A DNA stretch of 32,122 nucleotides from Alphaproteobacteria bacterium (GTDB taxonomy: Bacteria; Pseudomonadota; Alphaproteobacteria; Micavibrionales; UBA2020), in assembly GCA_028817795.1 (NCBI GenBank), contig JAPPOU010000058.1, forward strand, positions 1 to 32,122, written 5' to 3'. How positions within the stretch are numbered: the first letter of the stretch is position 1; every line of letters starts with the position of its first letter. Positions 7,304 to 15,798 of the stretch are shown here, piece after piece. The position numbers and the translations under genes were made by a program. Under the pieces are notes generated by a model. The model was not told the origin of the DNA. It saw nothing but the letters and a program-made list of their open reading frames with translations, and searched no databases.

Positions 7304-9185
7304 CCACCTGTCATGGCAGCGCCCCGTTGCCCTCTCTACACTAAAACGCGGCGCAGATGCGCTGGTACACCGTGGCCCGGATGGGGAGGGTTTCTGGGTA
7401 TCACCCGGTGCGCAAGCGGGGCTTGGCCACAGACGCTTAAGCATTATTGACCTTGAAACCGGCGCCCAGCCTCTCGTCAGCTCCGATGGAAATATTGCGG
7501 CTGTCGTGAATGGGGAGTTTTACGGCTATAAAGACATCCGCGATACCCTGAAAAGCAAGGGACACGTTTTTAAAACGCAGTCTGACAGCGAAATCCTTCT
7601 GGCTTTATACGCAGAATACGGTACGGACTGCCTGCAATATCTGCGTGGCGAATTTGCTTTTGTTCTCTGGGATGAAAGAAAGTGCAGGCTTTTTGCCGCC
7701 CGCGACCGCTTTGGCATCAAGCCACTGTGCTATACACGGAACGATAACGGCCTGTTTCTGGCATCTGAAGCCAAGGCGCTGTTTGCTATGGGCATTCCCG
7801 CAGCATGGGATGAATATGCATTTTTCCATGCCGCCAGCCTGCAGTATACACCGCAAGACCGCACGCTGTTTAAGGATATCTTCCAGCTCAAGCCCGGCCA
7901 TGCGCTTTTAGCAGATGAAAACAACGTCAAAACCTTTAAATACTGGGATCTGGATTACCCTGAAGAAAAAGACACAAGCACCTTCAAAAATGAAAGTGAA
8001 GCCATAGAAGCCTTCCGCACTGTTTTTGAAGAATCTGTGCGCCTGCGTTTGAAAGCCGATGTGCCTGTATGCTTTCACCTCAGCGGCGGGCTTGATTCCA
8101 GCGCTGCGCTTGGCGCCGCTACCCACCTGGCAGGAAAAAAGATTCCCGCTTTCACGGTCAGTTTTACCCAAGAAGGCTACGATGAATTCACTATTGCCGA
8201 AGAAACAGCAAAATATCTGGATGCAGACTTCCACCCGGTCAAAGTCACGCAGGAGGATATTGTCCGTGAAATGCCCAATGCCGTCTGGCATGGCGAGGGG
8301 CTGGCCATTAATGGCCACCTGACCGCGAAATACCTTCTCAATAAGGCCATATGTGCAGCTGGCTACAAAGTCGCCTTGACCGGCGAAGGCGCGGATGAGG
8401 CACTCGCAGGATATCCACATCTCAGGGCCGACCTGTTCCGCATGAACGGCGGGGACCTTTCAGATTTGCAAAGCAGCAATACTGTTTCCGCAGGTGTTCA
8501 GCTTGCGCACGGCAAGGGGCTTTCCACAAGTGCCGTCACGAAAGCGCTGGGCTTTACCCCTGCCTTTTTAGAAGCCAAGGCCTCCATGGGGCTGCGGATG
8601 CGCAATGTATTATCAGATGACTATATGACGCGCTTTACCGCCAATGACTGCTATGCCGATTTTATGCAAGAAAGCCCTGTTACGGAACAGCTCGCGGCAC
8701 GCCACCCCGTCAACCAGTCTTCATGGCTTTGGACAAAAACCGCGCTGGCCAATTACATTCTGCGCACACTGGGCGACGGCATGGAAATGGCGCAATCCAT
8801 AGAGGGGCGGCTACCTTTCCTTGACCACCACTTTTTTGCATTTTGCAGGTCGCTGCCCATGAACCTGAAAATCAAGGATGGCATAGAGAAGTACATTCTG
8901 CGCGAAGCGGCAAAGCCTTATTTGACACAAACGGTCTATACCCGGCAAAAGCACCCCTTTATGGCGCCTCCGGTCAGTCGTTTTTCCGATACCGCGCTGA
9001 TGTCATTCGTGCGCGATACCGTTGCCAGCCAGAATTTCAAAAGTATCCCGTTCTACGATAGCAACAAGGCCACAAACCTGCTCGACAGTTTTTCCGGCCT
9101 GCCCGACACAGATCGGGCCGCGCAGGAACCTGTGCTGATGATGATGCTGACAACCTCTATTCTACAGGAAAGGATTGGGCTATGA
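7287..9185 (+). CDS. asnB: Asparagine synthetase-type glutamine-hydrolysing amidotransferase
   Basis: The product (632 residues) has an N-terminal Ntn glutaminase beginning MCGIV, whose Cys2 becomes the nucleophile, with LVHRGPDGEG and GHRRLSIIDL, then an ATP-pyrophosphatase synthetase domain with the loop HLSGGLDSSAALG near residues 262-274 and TGEGADEALAGYPH near 368. The reaction is transfer of glutamine ammonia to an acyl-adenylate, forming asparagine or another amide. The start at 7287 is fixed by the Cys2 requirement, although the frame is open to 7188. Length is typical of the long AsnB subgroup found in polysaccharide and natural-product clusters, and the placement between a dehydrogenase and tailoring genes favours amide formation on a pathway compound over plain asparagine supply. 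It overlaps the methyltransferase by ATGA. Confidence 0.88.
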   Translation: MCGIVSHLSWQRPVALSTLKRGADALVHRGPDGEGFWVSPGAQAGLGHRRLSIIDLETGAQPLVSSDGNIAAVVNGEFYGYKDIRDTLKSKGHVFKTQSDSEILLALYAEYGTDCLQYLRGEFAFVLWDERKCRLFAARDRFGIKPLCYTRNDNGLFLASEAKALFAMGIPAAWDEYAFFHAASLQYTPQDRTLFKDIFQLKPGHALLADENNVKTFKYWDLDYPEEKDTSTFKNESEAIEAFRTVFEESVRLRLKADVPVCFHLSGGLDSSAALGAATHLAGKKIPAFTVSFTQEGYDEFTIAEETAKYLDADFHPVKVTQEDIVREMPNAVWHGEGLAINGHLTAKYLLNKAICAAGYKVALTGEGADEALAGYPHLRADLFRMNGGDLSDLQSSNTVSAGVQLAHGKGLSTSAVTKALGFTPAFLEAKASMGLRMRNVLSDDYMTRFTANDCYADFMQESPVTEQLAARHPVNQSSWLWTKTALANYILRTLGDGMEMAQSIEGRLPFLDHHFFAFCRSLPMNLKIKDGIEKYILREAAKPYLTQTVYTRQKHPFMAPPVSRFSDTALMSFVRDTVASQNFKSIPFYDSNKATNLLDSFSGLPDTDRAAQEPVLMMMLTTSILQERIGL

Positions 9186-9952
9186 CGGAAAAAGAAAACT
9201 GGTGCGCAGATTTTTTTGACGACCTTTTTGCGGAGCACCACCTTGTCCGCGATGACAAAAAAGAACTGGATGAAGCTGTAGCTTTCCTTGAAGAAAAACT
9301 ACACCTTAATCCCGGTGACACCGTATTTGACCAATGCTGCGGCGTTGGCAGCCTGTCTATTGCTCTGGCAGAAAAGGGATACCATGCACATGGCATCGAC
9401 CTGATCCCATCATATGCCGCACGGGCAGAACGCGATGGCGCGCATGGCGCGGACAAATGCACATTTTCTGCACATGATGCCTATACCTACACCACGCCTG
9501 CGCCTTGCGATGCCGCCGCAAACTGGTGGACCAGCTTTGGTTATTCGCCGGATGATGCGCAAAACGCCCTGATGCTAAAGCGTGTTTACGAATCTTTGAA
9601 AGACGGTGCATGGTTTACGCTGGATTATATGAACGCGCCACAGCGGCTGAAATCGTTCACCAATGGCGATATCAGTTTCAGCGAAATCAAGAAGCCAACA
9701 TGTACCATCGTCTGGGAATCCTACTTTGACAGAGCGCAAAACATGATTGTTAAAAAATGGATATACAAAGGCAACGATGGCAAAACAGTCGAAAAACAAG
9801 GCGGCGGCGCAAAGGTATATACGCAAGACGACCTGTCACGCCTGTTCGCAGACTGTGGGTTTACAGACATTTCATTTTACGGCAGCACCGCGGGAGAGCC
9901 AGCGAACCAGGACAGCCCGCGCTGCATTGTTGTGGCAAGGAAAAAGGCGTGA
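9182..9952 (+). CDS. SAM-dependent class I methyltransferase
   Basis: A 256-residue Rossmann methyltransferase. Motif I is VFDQCCGVGSLSIALAEKG near residues 48-66, an unusual Cys-Cys variant of the DxGxGxG loop; the acidic end of strand 2 is HGIDLIP; the strand 4 region is AANWWTSFGY, followed by LKDGAWFTLDYMN. It resembles Methyltransf_11/25-type small-molecule methyltransferases. The ATG overlaps the asnB stop by 4 nt and the next gene begins at an overlapping GTGA, so it is translated within a coupled series. The methyl acceptor is unknown; N- or O-methylation of the cluster product is the plausible role. Confidence 0.82.
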   Translation: MTEKENWCADFFDDLFAEHHLVRDDKKELDEAVAFLEEKLHLNPGDTVFDQCCGVGSLSIALAEKGYHAHGIDLIPSYAARAERDGAHGADKCTFSAHDAYTYTTPAPCDAAANWWTSFGYSPDDAQNALMLKRVYESLKDGAWFTLDYMNAPQRLKSFTNGDISFSEIKKPTCTIVWESYFDRAQNMIVKKWIYKGNDGKTVEKQGGGAKVYTQDDLSRLFADCGFTDISFYGSTAGEPANQDSPRCIVVARKKA

Positions 9953-10782
9953 CCCCATTTTCAAACAATATGCCGAAGGACAACACCGACCTGCGCCATG
10001 CGCTTTATGCGGGAGAAATCTTCCGCATTCCTGCCACGCCAGAAAGTTTGAAAGCCGTAGCCTATGCCAACAAGCACCTTGCCGCCAGCATGGGAAACCC
10101 TACTGAAACAGCACATACGCGCATGACAGAAAAAGAACTGCTGGATACGATGCGCAAAATACGCAATGCCATTATAGAAGATAAAATGGCACAATCCCTT
10201 GTGCGATCAATGATAGAAAGCGCAGGATTCTTACCATCTGACAATACCTTCGATGTAATGCGCGTACGTGCCGTTATGCCCAAGGGGCACAACAACTCAT
10301 CCCTCAAACGTTCTTACTCCGTGCACCGCGATACATGGTATGCCAACCCGCAATGCCAGATAAACTGGTGGATTGCGCTGCACGATGTACCGGAAGATCG
10401 TGCATTTTCATTTTATCCAGAGCACTTTGAAAAACCTGTCAAAAACGATTCCGACCTTTTTGATTATAATGACTGGATGCAAACAGTCGGCTGGCAAAAC
10501 ACGCGTGGACAAGGCGATGTTCCATACCCCTATGCCCTGAACTGCCCGCCAAAAACAGAAAGAACATCTTTTTCCTGCAATGTGGGTGATATTATTCTTT
10601 TCTCATCCGCGCATTTACACGGCACCAACCCCAACGAAACCAACCTGTGCCGCTTTAGCCTTGATTTCCGCACGGTTCACCTTGAGGATCACAAAAATGG
10701 AAAAGGCGCGCCAAATGTGGATAACGATTCCACTCCCGATGCCTTGCACGACTACATCATGCCGGAAAGGACGGCAGCATGA
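9949..10782 (+). CDS. PhyH-like Fe(II)/2-oxoglutarate oxygenase
   Basis: The 277-residue product has the facial-triad pattern of phytanoyl-CoA dioxygenase-like enzymes: SVHRDTWY near residues 120-127 supplies His-x-Asp, followed by INWWIALHDV, and the distal His lies in FSSAHLHGT, with RFSLDFRTVH giving the Arg that would bind 2-oxoglutarate. Such enzymes hydroxylate or otherwise oxidise small molecules or carrier-bound acyl groups. The GTG start at 9949 overlaps the upstream stop (GTGA) after AAGGAAAAAGGC; the frame is open upstream to 9757, but the sequence there lies within the methyltransferase gene and is basic and motif-free. The stop overlaps the NRPS-like start by ATGA. A likely substrate is the aminoacyl group carried by the next protein. 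Confidence 0.75.
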   Translation: MTPFSNNMPKDNTDLRHALYAGEIFRIPATPESLKAVAYANKHLAASMGNPTETAHTRMTEKELLDTMRKIRNAIIEDKMAQSLVRSMIESAGFLPSDNTFDVMRVRAVMPKGHNNSSLKRSYSVHRDTWYANPQCQINWWIALHDVPEDRAFSFYPEHFEKPVKNDSDLFDYNDWMQTVGWQNTRGQGDVPYPYALNCPPKTERTSFSCNVGDIILFSSAHLHGTNPNETNLCRFSLDFRTVHLEDHKNGKGAPNVDNDSTPDALHDYIMPERTAA

Positions 10783-13700
10783 TCTCTTTTTGGGAAAAGT
10801 TTTCAGATATCGTTGCGCAATATCCTGAAGCAATAGCCATAGAAGATGGCGATAAGCACATAACATACGCCACGCTTGCAGAACGCGCTGGCCAAATCGG
10901 CGCACATCTGCGGGGACAGGGCGCAGGACCGGAAACACCCGTTGCACTGGAAATGGAAAAATCAGCAGATTACATCACCGCCATGCTGGGTTGCTGGCAC
11001 GCAGGTGCAGCATTTGTACCACTACCGCCTTCCCTGCCACAGCAAAGGCGTGACCATATCATGAAACACGCTGATATACGGCACACACTTACGTCTTATG
11101 ATCTTGAAAAAATACAAAGTCACGACAATACGCCTCCCGCCACACTTTCCAAGGATATACTGGCGTACATTATATATACCTCCGGCTCCACCGGCGCCCC
11201 CAAAGGCGTGATGATTGAGCATCGCGGTATTGTACGTTTCATGGAAGCGCAGATAAAATCTTTTAACCTGAATCCCGGCAACCGTGCCCTGTTTTATCTC
11301 TCCATCCTGTTTGATGCCGCCATTTCCGATATCGGCACAGCGCTGCTTTCAGGCGCAACGCTGGTCATCCCCTCCCAGGAAATGGTGCGGAATGGCGCAC
11401 AATTGATAAAGGGCCTGCACGAACAGCGCATCACGCATATGGATGTGCCGCCTTCGTTGCTCAAGGCCTTTTCCCTCAAGGACATGCCGGACAGTCTTGA
11501 AACCATTATCATCGGCGGTGAAGCCTGCCCGCCTGAAACCGTACGCCAGTGGGCTGAAAAGTTTCGTATCATCAATGTTTACGGGCCAACGGAGGCTACA
11601 GTCTGTACCAGCCTATGCCAATGTGATGCCGAAACGTGGGATACGCCGCTTATAGGTGATCCCCTGCCCGGCGTTATATACGATATATCAGATGACGGAG
11701 AGCTTTATATCAGCGGTGACTGCCTTGCGCGGGGATACCTGAACGATACGAAACTCACCGATTCAAAGTTTATCCAGCATAAAGGACAGCGTGCTTATAG
11801 AACCGGAGACAAGGTACGTCGCCTTGACTGCGGCGGCATCGCGTTTCTGGGCCGCATTGACAGGCAGTTTAAACTGCGCGGGCAGCTTGTAGAACCGGAT
11901 GAAATTGAAGCTTGCCTGCACGCACACCCAGCCCTCCAAAAAGCAGCCGTTATAAAACGGAGCGAGCGTCTTGTCGCTTTTCTGTCTGTGAAAGAACCCC
12001 TCCTCGTTTCCGGCATTGCGGCACACCTTAAAAAATCCCTACCTACATGGATGATACCGCAGGATTTTATATTCCCTGATACATGGCCGCTAACACCGAC
12101 GGGAAAAACAGATACCGCAGCACTTGCAAAACTTCCCGTTCAACACACGAAAAAAAACCACATACCACCGCAGACAGAAAACGAACAAAAACTTTGGGAT
12201 ATATGGCGTGATATCTTAAAGCACGATGATTTCGGCATTACAGATGATTTTTTCGCGATTGGCGGCGATTCCCTTGATATCATCCGCATGACACTGGATG
12301 CGGAACGGCAAGGCCTGCCCCTGACCGCTGCAACACTGGCGACAAACCGCACCATACAAAAAATCACGCAAAATGCGGAAAAACAGGCCGATGCGGTATC
12401 CACCACATGGCTGAAAAACGATGTCGCCTTTGATAGCGACTGGCAAAACCTTTTTAAAACCGCGCAAAACCGCACCACGCCGCCCAACATACCACCAAAA
12501 CATATATTAATAACAGGCGCGGCCGGATTTCTGGGCGGCAGATTATTGCATGAATTGCTGGAAAGAACAGATGCGCATATCCACTGCATTGTCCGCGCTA
12601 CCGATAACGCCGCAGCGATGGAGCGAATAAAAAAGTCACTTTTACGGTTTCTGCCTGAAATATCGCCCACACACCTTTCACGCATCACAGCAATACACGG
12701 TGATCTTGCACACCCGCATTTCGGCCTTACGCAAGACATATGGCATCAACTCGCGCAAGACATTGATGCCGTTTACCATTGCGCCGCCACAGTCAACATG
12801 GTGCTCCCCTATCAGGATTTACGTGCATCGAATATTACCGCCACGCAGGAAGTGTTACGGTTTTGCTGTGAAGGGAACAAAAAAACGCTGCACCATGCCT
12901 CCACCCTCTCCGTTTTTGTGGCGACAGACCAGAACGAAGGCCAATTACTGGAAACAGACCGCCTTGAAAACACACAGACCGTATACGGCGGCTATGCCCA
13001 GACAAAATGGGCGGCGGAATGGATGCTGCTGCAGGTTCCAAAAGATGTATGTGATATCCGCCATTATCGCTTTGGCCTGATTACAGGAGACACCAAAACC
13101 GGAACCTGTGCGGATACGGATTTTCTAGCGATGTTTGCAAAGGGCATATCATCCCTTTGCACCGCGCCATCCGGATTTGATGATCTTTTGCATGTTGATG
13201 TCACCCCCATTGATTATGCCGCCGCCGCCATGGCGCATATATCTCTACACGGCACGCAGGATATTTACCACATCGCCAACCCTAAAAGCCTGTCACTAGG
13301 CCAGCTTTTGGCCGCTATAGAAAGAAAATGCGGTGTAATCAAAAGACTGCCGACGGACCGCTGGAAAAATGTTGCAGAAAATATATCCGCCAAAGTCGAA
13401 GAAACCGCGGCACACCTGTCACTTTGCCGCTGCCAGCCGGAAAGTTTTGCGCAAAACAGGGTCATGGATTTATTCCAAGCGACAAATGTTGTTTTTGACA
13501 CAAAAAATACAGACGCCGCACTGAAAAACACAAACCTGCACTGCCCGCCCGCATCAGACACCCTTATTGATCTCTACATGGATTTTGTTTTCAAGGATGA
13601 AAAAAAGCCCGTAAAAATCTGCATCTTTGGCCCTGAATCCACCGGGAAATCAACACTGGCAGAAAAACTGGCCGTGCATTACAAAACCGCCTTTGTGCCC

Positions 13701-14126
13701 GAATACGCAAGAGAAGTTATTTTTGCAAATGACGGTGATATATCACTGGCCGATATTCCCAACATCGCACAGGGGCAAATCCGCAACGAAAAGGAAGCGC
13801 TCCGCCACGCGCATAACGTTCTGTTCTGCGATACAGACCTGATAACCACAACAATCTGGAGCGACTGGCTGTTTAAAGACTGCCCGCAATGGATACGCGA
13901 CGCGGCAGAGGCGCAAAGCTATGACCTCTACCTCCTGATGGATGTGGATGCGCCGTGGGTCGACGACACGCACCGCTTCCTGCCTGATGAACGCGCCTCT
14001 TTCTTGGCAAAGTGCCGTGATGAACTGGAACGGCATGATACAAAATACACTTTAATTTCAGGTAACTGGGAAGAAAAATTTGAAAAAGCCGTCCATATGG
14101 TTAACGCAACATTAAGGAAATTATAA
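10779..14126 (+). CDS. NRPS-like A-T-TR protein fused to a NadR-type kinase domain
   Basis: Four domains are visible in 1115 residues. Adenylation (1-450): YIIYTSGSTGAPKG near 129, NVYGPTEATVC, GELYISGDCLARGY, YRTGDKVRRL, GRIDRQFKLRG, and the core Lys in LTPTGKTD. Carrier (460-535): FFAIGGDSLD with Ser498 as phosphopantetheine site. Thioester reductase (about 573-890): ITGAAGFLGG and Y739-AQT-K743, the NAD(P)H-dependent SDR-type domain that releases the bound acyl group as aldehyde or alcohol. C-terminal kinase (about 945-1115): P-loop GPESTGKST at 951-959, VPEYAREV, FCDTDLITT, matching the ribosylnicotinamide kinase half of NadR. No condensation domain exists, so one amino acid is activated and reduced. 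By hand alignment to GrsA the pocket code reads DASDIGVVCK, close to the glutamine code DAQDLGVVDK. The ATG overlaps the preceding stop. I know of no described enzyme with this architecture. Confidence 0.88.
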   Translation: MISFWEKFSDIVAQYPEAIAIEDGDKHITYATLAERAGQIGAHLRGQGAGPETPVALEMEKSADYITAMLGCWHAGAAFVPLPPSLPQQRRDHIMKHADIRHTLTSYDLEKIQSHDNTPPATLSKDILAYIIYTSGSTGAPKGVMIEHRGIVRFMEAQIKSFNLNPGNRALFYLSILFDAAISDIGTALLSGATLVIPSQEMVRNGAQLIKGLHEQRITHMDVPPSLLKAFSLKDMPDSLETIIIGGEACPPETVRQWAEKFRIINVYGPTEATVCTSLCQCDAETWDTPLIGDPLPGVIYDISDDGELYISGDCLARGYLNDTKLTDSKFIQHKGQRAYRTGDKVRRLDCGGIAFLGRIDRQFKLRGQLVEPDEIEACLHAHPALQKAAVIKRSERLVAFLSVKEPLLVSGIAAHLKKSLPTWMIPQDFIFPDTWPLTPTGKTDTAALAKLPVQHTKKNHIPPQTENEQKLWDIWRDILKHDDFGITDDFFAIGGDSLDIIRMTLDAERQGLPLTAATLATNRTIQKITQNAEKQADAVSTTWLKNDVAFDSDWQNLFKTAQNRTTPPNIPPKHILITGAAGFLGGRLLHELLERTDAHIHCIVRATDNAAAMERIKKSLLRFLPEISPTHLSRITAIHGDLAHPHFGLTQDIWHQLAQDIDAVYHCAATVNMVLPYQDLRASNITATQEVLRFCCEGNKKTLHHASTLSVFVATDQNEGQLLETDRLENTQTVYGGYAQTKWAAEWMLLQVPKDVCDIRHYRFGLITGDTKTGTCADTDFLAMFAKGISSLCTAPSGFDDLLHVDVTPIDYAAAAMAHISLHGTQDIYHIANPKSLSLGQLLAAIERKCGVIKRLPTDRWKNVAENISAKVEETAAHLSLCRCQPESFAQNRVMDLFQATNVVFDTKNTDAALKNTNLHCPPASDTLIDLYMDFVFKDEKKPVKICIFGPESTGKSTLAEKLAVHYKTAFVPEYAREVIFANDGDISLADIPNIAQGQIRNEKEALRHAHNVLFCDTDLITTTIWSDWLFKDCPQWIRDAAEAQSYDLYLLMDVDAPWVDDTHRFLPDERASFLAKCRDELERHDTKYTLISGNWEEKFEKAVHMVNATLRKL

Positions 14127-14130
14127 TACC

Positions 14131-15300
14131 ATGCAATCAGGCGGCGAAAAAAACGGGAAGCACATGATCGGCAAAGATCCCAGTATCATCGAAGGCATAG
14201 AGGGCGAATTTGTCGGCCATGGCCTTGTCTTTGGCAAATTCATGCCGCCCACAAACGGGCACCTGTATTTTATCAACTTCGCCAAGCAATCCTGCCGCAA
14301 GCTGACGATTATCGTCTGCTCCTTGCCCGATGAACCCATACCGGGCGAGCAACGGTATAAATGGATGAAGGAACTGTTTCCCGATGCCAATGTCGTGCAT
14401 CACTATATTCCCATCCAGCAGGAACCCAAAGGCCCTGATGACCTTGCCTTTTTCGACACATGGCGCGACAGCATCCACCGCCACTGCCCAGGTGAAAAAT
14501 TCGATGCTCTTTTCGCATCTGAAGACTACGGGTATAAAGTTGCGGATTCACTGCACACAAAATTTATTCCCGTCGATGTAAAGCGCGATCTGGTCCGCAT
14601 TTCCGGTACGGACATGCGTGAAAATCCGCTGTTGCACTGGGATCACCTGCACCCTGTTATTCGCCCTTATTTCTTAAAACGTGTTGCACTGGTTGGCCCT
14701 GACTGCACGGGGAAAAGTACATTGGCCAAAGATCTTGCCGCGCACTTTGAGACAACCAGCGTTGCGGAATACGCGAACGACATGGCGAATGATTTCAATG
14801 CGAATATGCCGGGTTTTGACCGGTCACAGCAAACCCTTCGCGATATACATACGGCCGCACGCGGCCAGATCGCGAGTGAGGAATCCCTTGCACGCCAAGC
14901 CAACCGTATCATGTTCTGCGATACGGAACTGCGCACCATGGAATACTGGTCAAATCACAATTTTGGCGAATGCCCGAAATGGATTTCACAAGCAGCGGAA
15001 GAACGGAAGTATGATTTATATTTGCTGCTCGACCCGCGCGGCGTAGAAAGCGACTTCACGGCCGACCCCCGCCACCCGGCACCCAAACTGGAAGACCGCA
15101 TTGCCATGTTCGACTGGTGGAAAGCAGAGCTGGACAAAAACAACCTGCCCTATGCGGTTATTAACGGCAGCGACTGGGAAAAACGCTTTCAGCAATCTGT
15201 TGTATCCGTCTACCAAAAAATACCAGAGATGATTACCGCGCAAACACCACGCAAATCGTTTCACAAAGCTGTTGGCGGGCCGAAACCACCCGGTGGGTAA
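14131..15300 (+). CDS. nadR: NadR-type NMN adenylyltransferase / ribosylnicotinamide kinase
   Basis: This bifunctional enzyme phosphorylates nicotinamide riboside to NMN and adenylates NMN to NAD. Residues 33-170 are the adenylyltransferase, with GKFMPPTNGH near 35 and ISGTDMREN near 154 (the ISxTxxR motif). Residues 185-360 are the kinase, with P-loop GPDCTGKST near 189, VAEYANDM, FCDTEL and DLYLLLDP. The E. coli protein carries an N-terminal DNA-binding domain; here there are only about 30 residues before the catalytic part, so it cannot act as the NAD repressor. It lies 4 nt after the NRPS-like gene, whose own C-terminal domain is related to its kinase half; the two may have arisen by duplication. 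Start choice: ATG 14131 after AAGGAAATT; a second ATG at 14164 is possible. Confidence 0.88.
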   Translation: MQSGGEKNGKHMIGKDPSIIEGIEGEFVGHGLVFGKFMPPTNGHLYFINFAKQSCRKLTIIVCSLPDEPIPGEQRYKWMKELFPDANVVHHYIPIQQEPKGPDDLAFFDTWRDSIHRHCPGEKFDALFASEDYGYKVADSLHTKFIPVDVKRDLVRISGTDMRENPLLHWDHLHPVIRPYFLKRVALVGPDCTGKSTLAKDLAAHFETTSVAEYANDMANDFNANMPGFDRSQQTLRDIHTAARGQIASEESLARQANRIMFCDTELRTMEYWSNHNFGECPKWISQAAEERKYDLYLLLDPRGVESDFTADPRHPAPKLEDRIAMFDWWKAELDKNNLPYAVINGSDWEKRFQQSVVSVYQKIPEMITAQTPRKSFHKAVGGPKPPGG

Positions 15301-15305
15301 GCGGA

Positions 15306-15524
15306 ATGGGTATTAAAAACTATCTGATCAAAGGCATTTCCGGTACTGGTAAAACATCGGTTTGCCACGAACTGCGGCGGCGTGGCCATCACGCATTAAA
15401 CGGCGACCGCGATCTCGTTATGCGGCTACACGCTACAAAAGAAGATATCCCAAAGAATGGTATTCTCATTGATGCAACTGCCCCACTTGAGCGTGTTGTG
15501 GATAAGATTTTGGAGAAATCCTAG
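15306..15524 (+). CDS. Internally deleted P-loop kinase remnant
   Basis: The 72-residue frame starts like an AAA-type P-loop nucleoside kinase (NYLIKGISGTGKTSVCHEL, Walker A, then RGHHALNGDRDL) and ends like the tail of the same family (RLHATKEDIPKNG, IDATAPLERVVDKIL). Intact members known to me run to about 170-185 residues and carry a core with the lid and nucleotide-binding helices between these two parts. Here they are joined in frame near residue 35, as if about 100 codons had been lost. It is probably a pseudogene, though the frame remains open and the site follows nadR by 5 nt with a ribosome site-like AAGCGGA. Confidence 0.7.
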   Translation: MGIKNYLIKGISGTGKTSVCHELRRRGHHALNGDRDLVMRLHATKEDIPKNGILIDATAPLERVVDKILEKS

Positions 15525-15533
15525 AGAGATAAA

Positions 15534-15619
15534 TGGTGGTGGGAGTAGGATTTGAACCTACGTACTCAAAAGAGGGCAGATTTACAGTCTGCTGCCATTA
15601 ACCACTCGGCCATCCCACC
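15534..15619 (-). tRNA. tRNA-Tyr (GTA)
   Basis: Read on the minus strand, the acceptor arm GGTGGGA pairs with TCCCACC, the anticodon arm is CAGACTGTAAATCTG with anticodon GTA, the long variable arm of bacterial tRNA-Tyr follows, and the T arm contains GGTTCAAATCC. The discriminator A and the CCA end are encoded. It is transcribed toward, and ends 9 nt from, the stop of the kinase remnant. Confidence 0.97.
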
Positions 15620-15763
15620 ACGGGCCGGCGCACAAATAGCGCCAGCGCTGGAGTGATACTATATCTCATAAATAGCGACAGATTTCCACCCCTTCGCCCC
15701 GCTTTTCGCAGAATAGCTTATCAGGCAAAAAAACTGTTATTTTTCAAATAGATGCTATTTTAC

Positions 15764-15792
15764 TTGACGCGGCACGGGCGGAGGCCTAGCAT
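15764..15792 (+). promoter_or_regulatory. Predicted promoter of the pantothenate operon
   Basis: TTGACG (15764-15769), 17 nt, TAGCAT (15787-15792). Transcription would start near 15799, leaving a leader of about 76 nt before panG. Confidence 0.5.
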
Positions 15793-15798
15793 TTTGCC

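Noticed and set aside
9757..9948. Upstream extension of the PhyH-like frame
   Set aside because: It overlaps the methyltransferase coding end and translates to a basic, motif-free peptide; GTG 9949 gives coupled translation.
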